From Bradyrhizobium canariense (lineage in GTDB: Bacteria; Pseudomonadota; Alphaproteobacteria; Rhizobiales; Xanthobacteraceae), in the NCBI RefSeq assembly GCF_019402665.1, contig NZ_VSST01000024.1, positions 124,001-188,000 on the forward strand: 64,000 bases of DNA. The letters run 5' to 3'. Each line of letters begins with the position of its first letter. Position 1 is the first letter of the stretch. Under the pieces are notes generated by a model that ran no database searches, was not told where the DNA came from, and saw only the letters and a program-made list of their open reading frames with translations. Positions 36,384-48,609 of the stretch are shown piece by piece. The position numbers and the translations under genes were made by a program.

Positions 36384-37658
36384 ATGTTTTACAGGGGAAT
36401 GGCCGCGCGCCTGGCGTGCGCGGTAGCGTGTCTGATTGTCGGATTGGCGCTTGCGCCGTCTCACGCCCAGACTCTGACGATGCGGAGCGCACTCTCGCGC
36501 GCGCTGGCCACGAGCCCGCGACTGACCGCGGCGGAGCGCGATGTCGGCATCGCCACGGGCCAGCGCATCCAGGCCGGTGCGCTCCTCAATCCGGAGCTGA
36601 GCTACGAACAGGACAATTCGTTCGGGTCCGGCATCTATCGCGGCACGCGATCGGCGGAGACCACGCTTCAGATCAGCCAGGCCTTCGAGCTGTTCGGCAA
36701 ACGCGACGCGCGGATTGCGGCGGGTGTCGCCGGCATCGAGGTGGCCGCGATCCAGCGCAAGGCCGTCAGGCTGGAGGTGCTGTCGGAGACCGCGATTGCC
36801 TTCCTTAGCGTACTCGGCGCGCAGCGGCGCATCCAGATCCTCGACGAGCAGATCACCGCCATCGATCGGCTGACGCCGCTCTTGCGCCGCCGCGTCGAGG
36901 CCGGCGCCTCCTCGCCGGCCGAGACCGGCCGTGCGGAAGTGGCATCCGCCCTGGTGAGGGCCGACCGCGAGCGCTTCAAGGCGACGCTGGCCAGCGCCCG
37001 GCGCGAGCTGGCGGTACTGATGGGCGACGCGGCACCGAAATTCGGCGAGGTCTCCGGACGGCTCGACACGATGGGACGGCCGCCGACATTCCAGTCCGTC
37101 GTCGCCGCGATCGATGCCAATCCGCAGCTGGTGCGCTGGACCGCGATCTATGCCCAGCGCAATGCCGAGCTGTTGCTGGCGCGGCTGCGGCCCTATCCCG
37201 ACGTGCGGATCGCCGCCGGCTGGCGCCATTTCAACGAGACCAATGACGACGCGGCGCGCCTCACCGTCTCGGTGCCGATCCCCGTGTTCGACCAGAACCA
37301 GGGCAATATCCTTTCGGCGCAGGAAAGCCTTGCCAAGACCAAGGCCGAGCGCGAGGCCAACCGCAACACGCTGATCGTGGTCGCGGGCCGCGCCTACGAC
37401 TCGCTCCAGGGCTCGCTGCGCGAGCTCGCGGTGCTGCGCGAGAGCGCCATTCCCAAGGCCACCGAAGCCTCGGACGCCATCGCCCAAGGCTACGGCCAGG
37501 GCCGCTTCAGCCTGCTCGAAGTGCTCGATGCGCAGGCCAGCGTCACCCAGGCGCGGCTGCGCGAGCAGGAGGCGCTGCAGAATTTCCACGCGGGGGTGGC
37601 GACCATCGAAGGCCTCGTCGGCAATCCCTTCACGCTGGCGCGGGAGAGCGCACGATGA
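36384..37658 (+). CDS. Outer-membrane efflux protein, CzcC/TolC type
   Basis: 424-residue outer-membrane channel of a tripartite metal efflux system. A signal peptide is seen to about residue 28 (SHAQ). The TolC repeat appears twice, with coiled-coil helices around 140-240 and 330-420, and motifs SQAFELFGKRDARIAAG and SVPIPVFDQNQGN typical of CzcC/CusC proteins. Its stop overlaps the start of the adaptor gene by ATGA (37655-37658). Confidence 0.94.
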   Translation: MFYRGMAARLACAVACLIVGLALAPSHAQTLTMRSALSRALATSPRLTAAERDVGIATGQRIQAGALLNPELSYEQDNSFGSGIYRGTRSAETTLQISQAFELFGKRDARIAAGVAGIEVAAIQRKAVRLEVLSETAIAFLSVLGAQRRIQILDEQITAIDRLTPLLRRRVEAGASSPAETGRAEVASALVRADRERFKATLASARRELAVLMGDAAPKFGEVSGRLDTMGRPPTFQSVVAAIDANPQLVRWTAIYAQRNAELLLARLRPYPDVRIAAGWRHFNETNDDAARLTVSVPIPVFDQNQGNILSAQESLAKTKAEREANRNTLIVVAGRAYDSLQGSLRELAVLRESAIPKATEASDAIAQGYGQGRFSLLEVLDAQASVTQARLREQEALQNFHAGVATIEGLVGNPFTLARESAR

Positions 37659-38632
37659 AGACGTCCTCCACCATCCTCGTCGCATTCGTTACCGCCGCGC
37701 TCGGCGCTTATGGCTATTCCCTGCTGGCCCCAACAAGGGTCGAGCATGCCGAACACGCCGCAGACAAGAAGCCGGACAAGCCGAACGACCATGTCGAGCA
37801 GGACGAGCACGGCGCCGACCGGATCCGCATCTCCGACATCAAGCTCGCAGCCGCCGGCGTAACGTTGGCGGAAGCCGCGAGCGTCACGCTGACCGACACG
37901 CTCGCCTTCAACGGCATCCTGCGCGCCAACCAGGAAGCCGTGGTGCAGGTGACGCCGCGCTTTCCCGGCGTCGCCAAATCGATCCAGAAGCGCATCGGCG
38001 ACAAGGTCGGCAAGGACGATCTGCTCGCCGCGATCGAGAGCAACCAGAGCCTCACCGTCTACGAGCTCAAGGCGCCGCTTGCCGGCACCATCATCGAGCG
38101 GCAGATCTCGCTCGGCGAATACGCCTCCGAGCAGAAGCCGGCTTTCGTCGTCGCCGATCTCTCGACCATCTGGGTCGACCTGTCGATCTACCGGCAGGAC
38201 CTGCGGCGCGTCCGCCTCAACGACGAGGTGCTGATCGATCCCGACGACGGCCGCGGCGAGATCAAGGGCACCATCTCCTACATGGCCCCGATCGGCTCGA
38301 GCGACACCCAGACCGCGCTGGCGCGCGTGGTGCTGCCAAATCCCGACGGGCGCTTGCGTCCCGGCCTGTTCGTCACGGCACGGCTGATCCTCGCCGCGCG
38401 CGACGTCGCGGTCGCCGTGCGCAAAAGCGCGATCCAGACGCTGGAGAATAGGACCATCGTGTTCGTCCGCGAGGACGGCGACAAGATCGAGGCGCGCCCC
38501 GTGGAGCTTGGCGATTCCGATTCCCGCCATGTCGAGATCAGGGCCGGACTATCGGCCGGCGAGCATTACGTCGCGGAAAACAGCTTCGTCGTGAAGGCGG
38601 AGATGGGCAAGGGCGAGGCCGAGCATGATTGA
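37655..38632 (+). CDS. RND efflux periplasmic adaptor, CzcB type
   Basis: 325-residue membrane-fusion protein. An N-terminal anchor helix (about 7-25) is followed by a His/Asp/Lys-rich spacer (EHAEHAADKKPDKPNDHVEQDEHG), then the HlyD-like lipoyl and beta-barrel domains (FPGVAKSIQKRIGDKV; VVADLSTIWVDLSIY). It bridges CzcA and the outer-membrane channel. It is shorter than the ~500-residue Cupriavidus CzcB. ATGA overlap with the preceding gene and an 8-bp overlap with the next indicate coupled translation. Confidence 0.94.
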   Translation: MKTSSTILVAFVTAALGAYGYSLLAPTRVEHAEHAADKKPDKPNDHVEQDEHGADRIRISDIKLAAAGVTLAEAASVTLTDTLAFNGILRANQEAVVQVTPRFPGVAKSIQKRIGDKVGKDDLLAAIESNQSLTVYELKAPLAGTIIERQISLGEYASEQKPAFVVADLSTIWVDLSIYRQDLRRVRLNDEVLIDPDDGRGEIKGTISYMAPIGSSDTQTALARVVLPNPDGRLRPGLFVTARLILAARDVAVAVRKSAIQTLENRTIVFVREDGDKIEARPVELGDSDSRHVEIRAGLSAGEHYVAENSFVVKAEMGKGEAEHD

Positions 38633-41600
38633 GCGCCTCATCGCGGTCTCGCTGCAGCAGCGCTGGCTGGTCCTCTTGCTCGCATTCGGCGTCGTCGCTT
38701 TCGGCGCCTGGAATTTCCAGCGCCTGCCGATCGACGCCGTTCCTGACATCACCAACGTCCAGGTCCAGATCAACACCCGTGCCCCCGGCTATTCGCCGCT
38801 GGAAACCGAGCAGCGCATCACCTTCCCCGTCGAGACCGCGATGGGCGGGCTGCCCAAGCTCGACTACACCCGCTCGCTCTCGCGCTACGGCCTGAGCCAG
38901 GTGACGGTCGTCTTCAAGGACGGCACCGACATCTATTTTGCCCGCCAGCTCGTCGGCGAACGGATCCAGCAGGTAAAGGACCAGCTTCCGGCCGGCGTCG
39001 AGGTCGCGATGGGACCGGTCTCGACCGGGCTCGGCGAAATCTTCATGTACACCGTCGAGGCCAAGGCGGGCGCGAAGACGCAAGGCGGCCACGACTATTC
39101 GCTGACCGATTTGCGCACCGTGCAGGACTGGATCATCAAGCCGCAGCTTCGCAACGTGCCGGGGGTGATCGAGGTCAACACCATCGGCGGCTTCGAGCGG
39201 CAATTCCACGTGCTCCCCGATCCCGGCAAGCTGATGGCCTACCGGCTTGGCTTCCGCGACGTCATGACGGCGCTCGCCGCAAATAATGCCAACGTCGGCG
39301 CCGGTTATATCGAGCGCAACGGCGAGCAATATCTGGTTCGCTCGCCGGGCCAGGTCGGCAATGTCGGCGAAATCAGGGACATCGTCATCGGCTCGCGCGG
39401 CGGCAATCCCGTCAGGATCAGGGACATCGCGACCGTCACCGAAGGCCGCGATTTGCGCACGGGGGCCGCAACGCGCGATGGCGAGGAAACCGTGCTCGGC
39501 ACCGCCATGCTGTTGATCGGCGAAAACAGCCGCACCGTGGCGCGCCGTGTCGCGGCCCGGCTCGAGGAGATCGCCAAATCGCTGCCCGACGGCGTCGTGA
39601 CGCGGACCGTCTACGACCGCACTGATCTGGTCGAAGCCACCATCCGCACCGTCGAGAACAATTTGGTGGAAGGCGCGGCCCTGGTCGTGGCCGTGCTGTT
39701 CCTGATCCTCGGCAACATCCGCGCAGCGCTGGTAGTGGCCTGCGTCATTCCGCTGTCAATGGCCATGACGGTCACCGGCATGGTCGAGACCAGGGTCAGT
39801 GCGAACCTGATGAGTCTGGGCGCGATCGATTTCGGCATCATCGTCGACGGCGCCGTGATCATCGTGGAGAACTGCCTGCGCATGCTGGCCGAGGCTCAGC
39901 GCGAGAAAGGCGGCCTGCTCACGACCTCCGAACGGCTGCGTGCGATCCGGCGCGGTTCGAGCGAGGTGATCAAGCCGAGCCTGTTCGGTACGCTGATCAT
40001 CGCGGTGGTCTACCTGCCGGTGCTGACGCTGACCGGCGTCGAAGGCAAGATGTTCACCCCGATGGCGCTGACGGTGCTGATGGCGCTGGGCGCCGCGGTG
40101 CTGTTCTCCATCACCTTCGTGCCGGCCGCGGTTGCCATCTTCGTCACCGGCAAGGTGTCGGAACACGAAAACCTGTTCATGCGGCTGGCGAAGCGCGCCT
40201 ATCTCCCCCTGCTCCGGCTGGCGATCGACCATCGCCTCAGCGTCGCAATCATGGCCGCCATCATCGTGGTCGCAAGCTGCGTTGCCGCCGCGCGCATGGG
40301 CGGTGAGTTCATTCCGAGCCTGGACGAAGGCGACGTCGCACTGGCCTCGATCCGGATTCCCGGAACCAGCCTGACCCAGTCGCTGGACCTGCAAAAGGCG
40401 CTGGAAAAACGCATCAAGCAGATTCCGGAGGTGAAGGAGTTCTTCACCCGCATCGGCACCGCGGAGATCGCGACCGACCCGATGTCGCCGGCACAGACCG
40501 ACGGCTACATCATGCTGAAGCCGCGCGCCGAATGGCCCGACCCCGGCAGGCCCAAAGCCGAGGTGATCGAGGCCATCGACCGTGCCGCCGACGACATCCC
40601 CGGCAGCGCCTATGAAATCTCCCAGCCGATCCAATTCCGTGTCAACGAGCTGATCTCCGGCGTGCGCAGCGACGTCGGCGTCAAGATCTTCGGCGACGAC
40701 CTCGACATCCTGCAAGGCGCGGCAAAACAGGTGGAGGCCGCGATCCGCCGTATTCGCGGCGCCAGCGACGTCAAGATCGAGCAGGTCTCGGGCCTGCCGA
40801 TCCTCACGGTTCGTCTCGACCGCCAGGCACTCGCCCGGTACGGGCTCAGCATCAGCGAGGTGCAGGGCATCGTCGAGATCGCGGTCGGCGGCAAGTCCGC
40901 CGGCAAGCTGTTCGAGGGCGACCGCCGCTTCGACATCGTCGTGCGCCTGCCGGAACATCTGCGCGGCAATCTCGAAGCCATCAGGGCGATCCCGATCCCG
41001 CTGCCACCGGGTGAGGAGGCAACAATCGGCGCGCCGATCCGGACGGCACTGCCCGGCTCCCCCCTCGCCCAGATGCGCTATGTGCCGCTGTCGTCGGTCG
41101 CAACCGTCGATGCGACGCCCGGCCCGAACCAGATCAGCCGCGAGAACGGCAAGCGGCGCATCGTCGTCACCGCCAATGTCCGCGCGCGCGACCTCGGCTC
41201 CTTCGTCACCGAGGCCGAGGCGGCCGTCGCGGAGAAGGTCAAACTGCCGCCGGGCTACTGGATCGGCTGGGGCGGACAGTTCGAGCAATTGGTCTCCGCC
41301 ACCAAGCGGCTTACGCTGGTGGTGCCGGTGGCGCTGCTGCTGGTGTTTTTGCTGCTGTTCATGGGCATGGGATCGGCGGCGGATGCGGCGCTCGTTTTCT
41401 CCGGCGTGCCGCTGGCGCTGACGGGCGGCGTCATGGCGCTGCTGCTGCGCGGCATTCCCCTATCCATCAGCGCTGGCGTCGGTTTCATCGCGCTGTCGGG
41501 CGTGGCCGTGCTCAACGGCCTCGTGATCATCGCCTTCATCGAGCGGCTGCGCAGCGAGGGGCACCCCGTTGTTGACGCGGTGCGCGAGGGCGCGCTGACA

Positions 41601-41843
41601 CGCCTGCGTCCGGTGCTGATGACGGCGCTGGTGGCGTCGCTCGGCTTCGTGCCGATGGCCCTTGCCACCGGGGCCGGGGCCGAGGTGCAGCGGCCACTTG
41701 CGACCGTGGTGATCGGCGGCATCATCTCCGCGACCGTGCTGACACTGCTGGTACTACCGGCGCTCTATGTGCTGTTCCGCCGTGACGGGGCTGCCGAAAC
41801 GCCTACAATGGCGCCTGATTTGGCAGCTTCCGAGGAGCGCTAG
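38625..41843 (+). CDS. Heavy-metal efflux RND pump, CzcA type
   Basis: 1072-residue, 12-helix proton-driven inner-membrane exporter. The fourth-helix signature DFGIIVDGAVIIVEN (about residues 402-416) has the DFG...DGA...VEN pattern of divalent-cation (Co, Zn, Cd, Ni) HME-RND pumps rather than the Cu/Ag type. Two large periplasmic loops and the VENNLVEGAALVV helix are present. Which metal is carried cannot be settled by sequence alone. It forms a complex with the adaptor and channel encoded upstream. Confidence 0.96.
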   Translation: MIERLIAVSLQQRWLVLLLAFGVVAFGAWNFQRLPIDAVPDITNVQVQINTRAPGYSPLETEQRITFPVETAMGGLPKLDYTRSLSRYGLSQVTVVFKDGTDIYFARQLVGERIQQVKDQLPAGVEVAMGPVSTGLGEIFMYTVEAKAGAKTQGGHDYSLTDLRTVQDWIIKPQLRNVPGVIEVNTIGGFERQFHVLPDPGKLMAYRLGFRDVMTALAANNANVGAGYIERNGEQYLVRSPGQVGNVGEIRDIVIGSRGGNPVRIRDIATVTEGRDLRTGAATRDGEETVLGTAMLLIGENSRTVARRVAARLEEIAKSLPDGVVTRTVYDRTDLVEATIRTVENNLVEGAALVVAVLFLILGNIRAALVVACVIPLSMAMTVTGMVETRVSANLMSLGAIDFGIIVDGAVIIVENCLRMLAEAQREKGGLLTTSERLRAIRRGSSEVIKPSLFGTLIIAVVYLPVLTLTGVEGKMFTPMALTVLMALGAAVLFSITFVPAAVAIFVTGKVSEHENLFMRLAKRAYLPLLRLAIDHRLSVAIMAAIIVVASCVAAARMGGEFIPSLDEGDVALASIRIPGTSLTQSLDLQKALEKRIKQIPEVKEFFTRIGTAEIATDPMSPAQTDGYIMLKPRAEWPDPGRPKAEVIEAIDRAADDIPGSAYEISQPIQFRVNELISGVRSDVGVKIFGDDLDILQGAAKQVEAAIRRIRGASDVKIEQVSGLPILTVRLDRQALARYGLSISEVQGIVEIAVGGKSAGKLFEGDRRFDIVVRLPEHLRGNLEAIRAIPIPLPPGEEATIGAPIRTALPGSPLAQMRYVPLSSVATVDATPGPNQISRENGKRRIVVTANVRARDLGSFVTEAEAAVAEKVKLPPGYWIGWGGQFEQLVSATKRLTLVVPVALLLVFLLLFMGMGSAADAALVFSGVPLALTGGVMALLLRGIPLSISAGVGFIALSGVAVLNGLVIIAFIERLRSEGHPVVDAVREGALTRLRPVLMTALVASLGFVPMALATGAGAEVQRPLATVVIGGIISATVLTLLVLPALYVLFRRDGAAETPTMAPDLAASEER

Positions 41844-41845
41844 AA

Positions 41846-42808
41846 TTGGGAAGCCACGACCATCACGGCGGTCATCACCATGACCATAGCCACGGCCATG
41901 ATCACGATCATGGTGGCCACACCCATGTCCATGCGCCCGCCAGCTTCGGCAAGGCTTTCGCGATCGGCATCTCGCTCAACACCGCGCTGGTCGTGGCCGA
42001 GGCCGTCTACGGCTATATCGGCAACTCCACCGCCCTGCTTGCGGACGCCGGCCATAATCTTAGCGACGTGCTCGGCCTGGTCGTGGCCTGGTGCGCATCG
42101 ATCGCGGCGCGGCGCGCGCCCAGCGGCCGCTTCACCTACGGCCTTCGTGCCTCCACCATCCTGGCGGCGCTGGCGAACGCGGTGTTCCTGCTGGTCGCGA
42201 CCGGCGCGATCGGCTGGGAAGCATTTTTGCGCCTGCGTGAGCCGGAGCCGGTCGCCGGCATCACCGTGATGGTCGTCGCCGGCATCGGCATCCTCATCAA
42301 CGGTTTTACCGCCATGCTGTTCGCGCGCGGCCGCAAGGACGACATCAACATCGAAGGCGCCTATCTGCACATGGCGGCCGACGCCGCGGTCTCGCTCGGC
42401 GTCGTCATCTCGGCGGCGCTGATCATCTGGACCGGCTGGCTCTGGCTCGATCCCGTCACCAGCCTCGTCATCTGCGCCACCATCCTCTGGAGCACCACCA
42501 GCCTGCTTCGCGGCTCCATCGACATGTCGATGGCAGCCGCGCCCAGGGGCACCGACATTGCCGCGATCAAGATCCTTCTGCTGGGGAGGCCCGGCGTCAC
42601 TGCGATCCACGATCTCCACGTCTGGCCGATCTCGACCACCGAGACGGCTCTGACCTGCCACCTCGTCATGCCCACCGGCGCCGGCGATGCCTTCCTGATG
42701 GAGACCGCGCGGATGCTGAAGCGCTCTCACCGCATCGGCCATACCACCCTTCAGGTCGAGACGCATCCCGACAACGGCTGCGCGCTGGCGCCGGATGATG
42801 TGGTGTGA
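41846..42808 (+). CDS. Cation diffusion facilitator, CzcD type
   Basis: 320-residue metal/proton antiporter of the inner membrane. It starts at TTG 41846, two bases after the czcA stop, with GAGGAG about 8 bases upstream; no ATG or GTG fits. The N-terminus holds 13 or so histidines in HDHHGGHHHDHSHGHDHDHG. The CDF metal sites are DAGHNLSD in helix 2 and HMAADAAVS in helix 5. It would lower cytoplasmic zinc, cobalt or cadmium and feed them to the RND system, as in classical czc operons. Confidence 0.94.
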   Translation: MGSHDHHGGHHHDHSHGHDHDHGGHTHVHAPASFGKAFAIGISLNTALVVAEAVYGYIGNSTALLADAGHNLSDVLGLVVAWCASIAARRAPSGRFTYGLRASTILAALANAVFLLVATGAIGWEAFLRLREPEPVAGITVMVVAGIGILINGFTAMLFARGRKDDINIEGAYLHMAADAAVSLGVVISAALIIWTGWLWLDPVTSLVICATILWSTTSLLRGSIDMSMAAAPRGTDIAAIKILLLGRPGVTAIHDLHVWPISTTETALTCHLVMPTGAGDAFLMETARMLKRSHRIGHTTLQVETHPDNGCALAPDDVV

Positions 42809-42839
42809 GGCGGCTGCGTGGCAGCTCCGATCTCCGGTG

Positions 42840-42999
42840 TCGTCCCGGACAAGCGCAGCAAAGCGGAGCGCTGATCCGGGACCCATAACCACAGGAAGTA
42901 GTTTAACGAAGACTCGTGGTTATCAGACTCGCGCCGCACTTGTCCCTGGGGCTATGGGTCCCGGCCCCCGTGCGCAATTGCGCACTAGGCCGGGACGAC
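42840..42999. repeat. Bradyrhizobium-type large intergenic palindrome
   Basis: About 160 bp flanked by TCGTCCCGGAC on the left and GGGACGAC on the right, with inner complementary stretches GGGACCCATAACCAC / GTGGTTAT and ATGGGTCCC. I recognise this sequence type from memory as a high-copy intergenic repeat in Bradyrhizobium. It separates the efflux operon from the convergent methyltransferase gene. Confidence 0.65.
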
Positions 43000-43038
43000 G
43001 CCGAGTGTTTGGCGACGGCTACGCCTAGACAGTGACGC

Positions 43039-43899
43039 CTACGCCGCCTTCGCCGTCACGATCCAGATCGCGCCCTGAAGCGCCACGCTCTGCCCCTTCA
43101 GGAACGGCGCGAGCATCTCGCGGATCGAGGCTTTTGCCGCGGCATATGTCTCCGGAGGATGGCCCTGCAGCGCGCGGCTGGCGGGGCCGATCTGGAGCGA
43201 GCCCTCGACCGCGGCATCCAGCCCGCCACCGATCGCGACATCCATCGCGAGATTGTGCGGCTCCATGGCGACGTCGACGAAGCCCGCGCCCTTCAGGATG
43301 CGCGTCACGCGCTCTTCGGAGGCAAAGGCGAACGGGCCCGGCTCGTCCGGCCCGACCGGCGGCATCTTGGGCACATGTTTGTAGACCGCCATCAACGGCG
43401 CCATCATCCACGGATTTTCCTTCGGCTCGCGCCAGCAGGCAAACGCCAATCGCCCCGTCGGCTTCAGCGCACGGCGGAGGTTGGTGAAAGATGCGATGGG
43501 ATCGGCGAAGAACATCACGCCGAACCGCGAGGCCAGTAGGTCAAAGCTCGCCGGCTCGAATGCATGCACCGTCGCATCCGCCAGCACGAAATCGAGCGGC
43601 AAGCCCTTTGGCGCAAACGCACGCGCCTGCGACAGCATCGGCTCGGAGACGTCGAGCCCAAGCGCGAAACCATTCGGGGTCACCGCTTTCGCGAACGCGA
43701 ACGTCGTCGCGCCGGAGCCGCAACCGACATCGAGGACGCGCTCGCCCGGCTTCGGCCTGGCGCGGGCGATCAGCACGTCGGCAATGGGGCCGAGCAGGCT
43801 CTCCTGCGCCGCATGGCGATCGGCCCAGCGCTGCCCGCTGGGGCCATTCCAGTAGGCGATCTGGTCGGCGTTCTGCTCGTGTCCGCTCGGCTGTTCCAT
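43039..43899 (-). CDS. Class I SAM-dependent methyltransferase
   Basis: 286 residues from ATG 43899 (MEQPSGHEQNADQIAYWNG). SAM-binding motif I is VLDVGCGSGATTFAFA, followed by GLDVSEPMLSQAR and an acidic post-I region. The N-terminal QIAYWNGPSGQRWADRH pattern resembles UbiE/Coq5-like or small-molecule methyltransferases. No partner gene is adjacent and no substrate is evident. A possible start 20 codons upstream gives an unconserved, charged tail. Confidence 0.88.
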   Translation of the reverse strand: MEQPSGHEQNADQIAYWNGPSGQRWADRHAAQESLLGPIADVLIARARPKPGERVLDVGCGSGATTFAFAKAVTPNGFALGLDVSEPMLSQARAFAPKGLPLDFVLADATVHAFEPASFDLLASRFGVMFFADPIASFTNLRRALKPTGRLAFACWREPKENPWMMAPLMAVYKHVPKMPPVGPDEPGPFAFASEERVTRILKGAGFVDVAMEPHNLAMDVAIGGGLDAAVEGSLQIGPASRALQGHPPETYAAAKASIREMLAPFLKGQSVALQGAIWIVTAKAA

Positions 43900-44027
43900 T
43901 GGGGCCTCTGTCGTTTTGTCGGTCGTGATACCACGCCGGAAGGTCATCAAGCGGTTCAAATGAGCACGGTTTGCGGTGCGGCCGCCTCTTGCTCCAACAC
44001 CCGAGGGGGCGCTAAAGAGGCGCCGTG

Positions 44028-44104
44028 GGGCGGTTAGCTCAGCTGGTTAGAGCATCTCGTTTACACCGAGAGGGTCCGCGGTTCGAATCCGTGACCGCCC
44101 ACCA
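44028..44104 (+). tRNA. tRNA-Val (TAC)
   Basis: 77 nt with encoded CCA. Acceptor GGGCGGT/ACCGCCC, D-arm GCTC/GAGC, anticodon stem TCTCG/CGAGA with loop TTTACAC (anticodon TAC) and TTCGAATC T-loop region are intact. Confidence 0.97.
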
Positions 44105-44112
44105 GCCGGCCC

Positions 44113-44526
44113 TCAATCTCCCGGCCGTCCCGGCAGCAGTGGCACCGCGTCGATCCACACCGCCGCCGACTGGCACCAGATCTGCCTGACGGGCCGCAAT
44201 TTGTCGCGCTGGCGAATGCTGCCCCAGCGGATGCCCCAATCGTCCTCCTGATCGCCCTCGCCGCTCGTGAATAGCGGGGAACCGCAGTCGCCACAGAAAT
44301 GCTGGAAGCGCATCCGGCCATTATCGCCGCGCTTGCCGTAGATTCTGGGCGTGCCGGCGGTCAGCTTGACGTCCGCCTTGGTGCAGATCGCCGTCACCCG
44401 GAACGGCGATCCCGTAAGGGTCTGGCAGTCCCGGCAATGGCAGACCGACACCGTCTCGGGATCGATCTCCGCTTCAAAGGTGATCGCGCCGCAATGGCAT
44501 TGCCCGTCGATGTGCATTGTCGTCAT
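44113..44526 (-). CDS. GFA-family protein (Mss4-like zinc fold)
   Basis: 137 residues from ATG 44526 (MTTMHIDGQ). Zinc-binding cysteines are arranged as in the glutathione-dependent formaldehyde-activating (GFA) family: CHCGAITFEAE, CHCRDCQTLTGSPF and FCGDCGSPLF. Most members of this group are not proven to act on formaldehyde, so I give no specific reaction. It is convergent with tRNA-Val (8 bp between ends). Confidence 0.88.
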   Translation of the reverse strand: MTTMHIDGQCHCGAITFEAEIDPETVSVCHCRDCQTLTGSPFRVTAICTKADVKLTAGTPRIYGKRGDNGRMRFQHFCGDCGSPLFTSGEGDQEDDWGIRWGSIRQRDKLRPVRQIWCQSAAVWIDAVPLLPGRPGD

Positions 44527-44542
44527 CCGCTGCCCCACAACA

Positions 44543-44568
44543 AAAACGGCGCCCGAAGGCGCCGTTTT
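44543..44568 (-). terminator. Rho-independent terminator downstream of lon
   Basis: A GC-rich inverted repeat (AACGGCGC / GCGCCGTT) with a short loop, followed on the minus strand by TTTTTG. It lies 23 bp after the lon stop and just before the GFA gene. Confidence 0.8.
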
Positions 44569-44590
44569 ATCATCTTTTCGAGCTGTGATC

Positions 44591-47014
<2,424 letters not shown>

Positions 47015-47337
47015 GGCCTTTTCCTTTTGCTTTGCCCCCTTGCACGCAGCCCGCCATGCTCATGCGCAACCGCCACAAGGTGCCGAGGTGATCCGCAAAA
47101 CCGGTCGGTCCTTCTGAGGTTGGACCGGCCTGCCGGATCGGAACTGAGGCGAATCTTGAAGAGAATTTTTGCTCGCCGCCGACATTAGGTGGCTATCGAC
47201 CCGGGGGGTGTCAAGTCATTGAAAGACGCGCGCCATCAGGCGCTTACGCACGCGAACAAGCGACACAACACCGGCTGCGGAGATATTTTCCGCAGCCCCT
47301 TGCTTGATGAGACGATTGGAGCGTTCCAGCGCCGAAA
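47015..47337. other. 323-bp intergenic region between clpX and lon
   Basis: Holds the lon leader and probably its promoter. The minus strand shows TTGACA (47209-47214) but no consensus -10 at 17 bp (CACCTA at best). No small gene or structured RNA was identified. Confidence 0.4.
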
Positions 47338-48609
47338 TCAGGCGCTGGCGTTCTCGACGGCGCGATCGGACCGATCGGCGTAGATGTAGAGCGGGCGCGC
47401 CGTTCCTTCCACGACTTCGCGGGAAATCACGACTTCTTCCACACCTTCGAGGCCCGGCAGGTCGAACATGGTCTCGAGCAGGATCGCCTCGAGGATCGAA
47501 CGCAGCCCGCGCGCACCGGTCTTGCGCTCGATCGCCCTGCGGGCCACCGCGCCAAGCGCCTCGTCGGCGAAGGTCAGCTCGATGTTCTCCATCTCGAACA
47601 GCCGCTGGTACTGCTTCACCAGCGCGTTCTTCGGCTCGACCAGGATCTTCTTGAGCGAAGCCTCGTCCAGATCCTCCAGCGTCGCCACGACGGGCAGACG
47701 GCCGACGAATTCCGGGATCAGGCCATACTTCAGGAGATCCTCCGGCTCGACGTGACGGAAGATTTCGCCGGTGCGGCGGTCTTCCGGCGCGAGCACCTGG
47801 GCGGCGAAACCGATCGAGGTCGACCGTCCGCGTGCCGAGATGATCTTTTCGAGGCCCGAGAACGCACCACCGCAGATGAACAGGATATTGGTGGTGTCCA
47901 CCTGCAGGAACTCCTGCTGCGGATGCTTGCGGCCGCCCTGCGGCGGGACCGAAGCCACCGTGCCTTCCATGATCTTGAGCAGTGCCTGCTGCACGCCCTC
48001 ACCCGACACGTCCCGCGTGATCGAGGGATTGTCGGACTTGCGGCTGATCTTGTCGATTTCGTCGATATAGACGATGCCGCGCTGGGCACGCTCGACATTG
48101 TAGTCGGCGGCCTGGAGCAGCTTCAGGATGATGTTCTCGACGTCCTCGCCGACATAGCCGGCTTCGGTCAGCGTCGTCGCATCCGCCATCGTGAACGGCA
48201 CGTCCAGGATGCGGGCGAGCGTCTGCGCGAGCAGCGTCTTGCCCGAACCGGTCGGACCGATCAGCAGGATGTTCGACTTCGCAAGCTCGACGTCGTTGTG
48301 CTTGGTCTGGTGGTTGAGGCGCTTGTAGTGATTGTGCACCGCGACCGAGAGGACCTTCTTCGCATGGTTCTGTCCGATTACGTAATCGTCCAGCACCTTG
48401 CAGATTTCCTTCGGCGTCGGAATCCCGTCGCGCGACTTCACCAGCGAGGATTTGTTCTCCTCGCGAATGATGTCCATGCAGAGCTCGACGCACTCGTCGC
48501 AAATGAAGACCGTGGGACCCGCGATCAGTTTGCGAACTTCGTGCTGGCTCTTGCCGCAGAACGAGCAATACAGCGTGTTCTTGGAGTCGCTCGTGCCGAC
48601 CTTACTCAT
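47338..48609 (-). CDS. clpX: ATP-dependent Clp protease ATP-binding subunit ClpX
   Basis: 423-residue AAA+ unfoldase that recognises tagged substrates and feeds them to ClpP. The N-terminal C4 zinc-binding domain has C15, C18, C37 and C40 (CSFCGK, CDEC). Walker A is GPTGSGKT, the pore loop region is GYVGEDVEN, and the ClpP-docking IGF-type loop region (SIGFAAQV) is present at about 268-272. The start [10 protein letters not shown] matches alphaproteobacterial ClpX. It is transcribed from its own region, 441 bp after clpP. Confidence 0.98.
   Translation of the reverse strand: MSKVGTSDSKNTLYCSFCGKSQHEVRKLIAGPTVFICDECVELCMDIIREENKSSLVKSRDGIPTPKEICKVLDDYVIGQNHAKKVLSVAVHNHYKRLNHQTKHNDVELAKSNILLIGPTGSGKTLLAQTLARILDVPFTMADATTLTEAGYVGEDVENIILKLLQAADYNVERAQRGIVYIDEIDKISRKSDNPSITRDVSGEGVQQALLKIMEGTVASVPPQGGRKHPQQEFLQVDTTNILFICGGAFSGLEKIISARGRSTSIGFAAQVLAPEDRRTGEIFRHVEPEDLLKYGLIPEFVGRLPVVATLEDLDEASLKKILVEPKNALVKQYQRLFEMENIELTFADEALGAVARRAIERKTGARGLRSILEAILLETMFDLPGLEGVEEVVISREVVEGTARPLYIYADRSDRAVENASA

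Noticed and set aside
47183..47214. Heat-shock type promoter for lon
   Set aside because: Only a TTGACA is convincing; no -10 at the right distance and no sigma-32 pattern could be matched.
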